Shown piece after piece: positions 63,513 through 64,000 of a DNA stretch of 64,000 nt. The notes below the pieces were generated by a model. The model did no database searches and was not told the origin of the DNA. It saw only the letters and a program-made list of their open reading frames with translations. The DNA is from Cupriavidus necator N-1 (GTDB lineage: Bacteria > Pseudomonadota > Gammaproteobacteria > Burkholderiales > Burkholderiaceae). Every line of letters begins with the position of its first letter. The stretch's first letter is position 1. The stretch lies in the NCBI RefSeq assembly GCF_000219215.1, contig NC_015727.1:62001-126000 (forward strand), in the 5' to 3' direction. The translations under genes and the position numbers were made by a program.

Positions 63513-64000
63513 ATGACCACTCAGACAATCGAAATGCTCACACCCTACGAAAAACTCGCAGCAATGGGCATAGAGCTCGATCCGATACTGGTGCCGGGCG
63601 CCGCGTTCGAGATGGCGGTCCAAAGCGGCAACCTGGTGTTTGTTTCTGGCCATATCGCGCGCAGGAGCGGCGCATCGTGGCAAGGAAAGCTCGGGGCCGG
63701 CATCGGCACAGAGGAAGGCAAAGCGGCGGCGCGGGCAGCTGCCGTGGACTTGGTAGCTACTTTGCATGAATTCCTCGGAGATCTGTGCCGCGTGAAGAGG
63801 ATCGTCAAGGTCATGAGCTTGGTGAACTCCTCGACGGACTATACGGAGCAGCACGTGGTGACCAATGGCGCTTCGGAGCTGCTGCGCGAGGTGTTCGGAG
63901 AGGTCGGTCGTCACGCGCGGAGCGCGTTTGGCGTGGCACAATTGCCGCTAGGTGCTTGCGTGGAAATCGAGATGGTGGTGGAGCTCCACGATCCGAAAGT
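63513..64000 (+). CDS. RidA/YjgF-family protein, partial at the right edge
   Basis: At least 162 residues from the ATG at 63513 (GAAAGGAA upstream), still open at the window end. The RidA pattern is visible: AVQSGNLVFVSGHIARRSGA, VDLVATLHEFLGDLCRVKRI, VKVMSLVNSSTDYTEQHVVT, HARSAFGVAQLPLGACVEIE. The last block holds the usual R...P...A-E-I/V residues for imine hydrolysis. It would release the imino acid made by the dehydrogenase at 59193 as a 2-oxo acid and ammonia. Confidence 0.9.
   Translation, partial: MTTQTIEMLTPYEKLAAMGIELDPILVPGAAFEMAVQSGNLVFVSGHIARRSGASWQGKLGAGIGTEEGKAAARAAAVDLVATLHEFLGDLCRVKRIVKVMSLVNSSTDYTEQHVVTNGASELLREVFGEVGRHARSAFGVAQLPLGACVEIEMVVELHDPK

Overview
The window looks like a stretch of an accessory-rich replicon (second chromosome, megaplasmid or island-laden chromosome) of a betaproteobacterium in the Burkholderiaceae, most likely Cupriavidus or a close relative. 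Grounds for this are the high GC, the Bug/TTT-type periplasmic receptor, Burkholderia-type trimeric porins, many LysR regulators, and the IS256, IS110, IS3, IS21 and IS4 remnants. No database search was possible; family calls come from motifs and remembered family sequences.

Layout. 1-2.65 kb (minus): AEC permease and two coupled LysR regulators. 2.75-8.4 kb (plus): aminotransferase, ThDP enzyme, aldehyde dehydrogenase and M20 deacylase, reading as a route N-acyl amino acid > amino acid > 2-oxo acid > aldehyde > acid. 8.5-9.9 kb: a complete IS256-family element inside a perfect inverted repeat. 10.1-11.1 kb: Bug receptor whose upstream region shares a palindromic element with the aminotransferase promoter. 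11.2-14.0 kb: phosphoenolpyruvate carboxylase broken by about six frameshifts. 14-17.3 kb: decayed mosaic with a Phd/ParE toxin-antitoxin pair. 17.3-23 kb: VOC protein, two isochorismatase-like hydrolases, CocE-type hydrolase, porin. 23.1-27.5 kb: fumarylacetoacetase, cyclase-family hydrolase, MFS transporter and divergent TetR with two 20-bp palindromic operators.

27.5-30.3 kb: two divergent IS110-family elements. 30.8-40.4 kb: MocR, LysR and AraC regulators among small redox and detoxification genes (cupin, two almost identical nitroreductases, DUF417 protein, AhpD-like, GST, PNPOx-like). 40.9-51.1 kb: a polyphosphate kinase 2 gene cut into C- and N-terminal halves about 9.3 kb apart. The intervening DNA carries an IS3 element, a SulP transporter, an AbiE toxin-antitoxin pair between 424-bp direct repeats, a second nucleotidyltransferase module with an XRE regulator (its enzyme frameshifted), a porin remnant and IS4/IS21 remnants.

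52.4-64 kb: a coherent arginine locus. On the minus strand: GlxA/ArgR-type AraC regulator, both arginine succinyltransferase subunits, succinylarginine dihydrolase and a broad-specificity amino acid racemase. On the plus strand: arginine-type ABC transporter with an embedded DadA/DauA-like FAD dehydrogenase, a DauR-like regulator and a RidA-family protein that continues past the window edge. Together they suggest uptake and joint catabolism of L- and D-arginine. The best candidates for new biology are the nucleotidyltransferase-rich insertion in ppk2, the D/L-arginine locus and the palindrome-linked N-acyl amino acid regulon.
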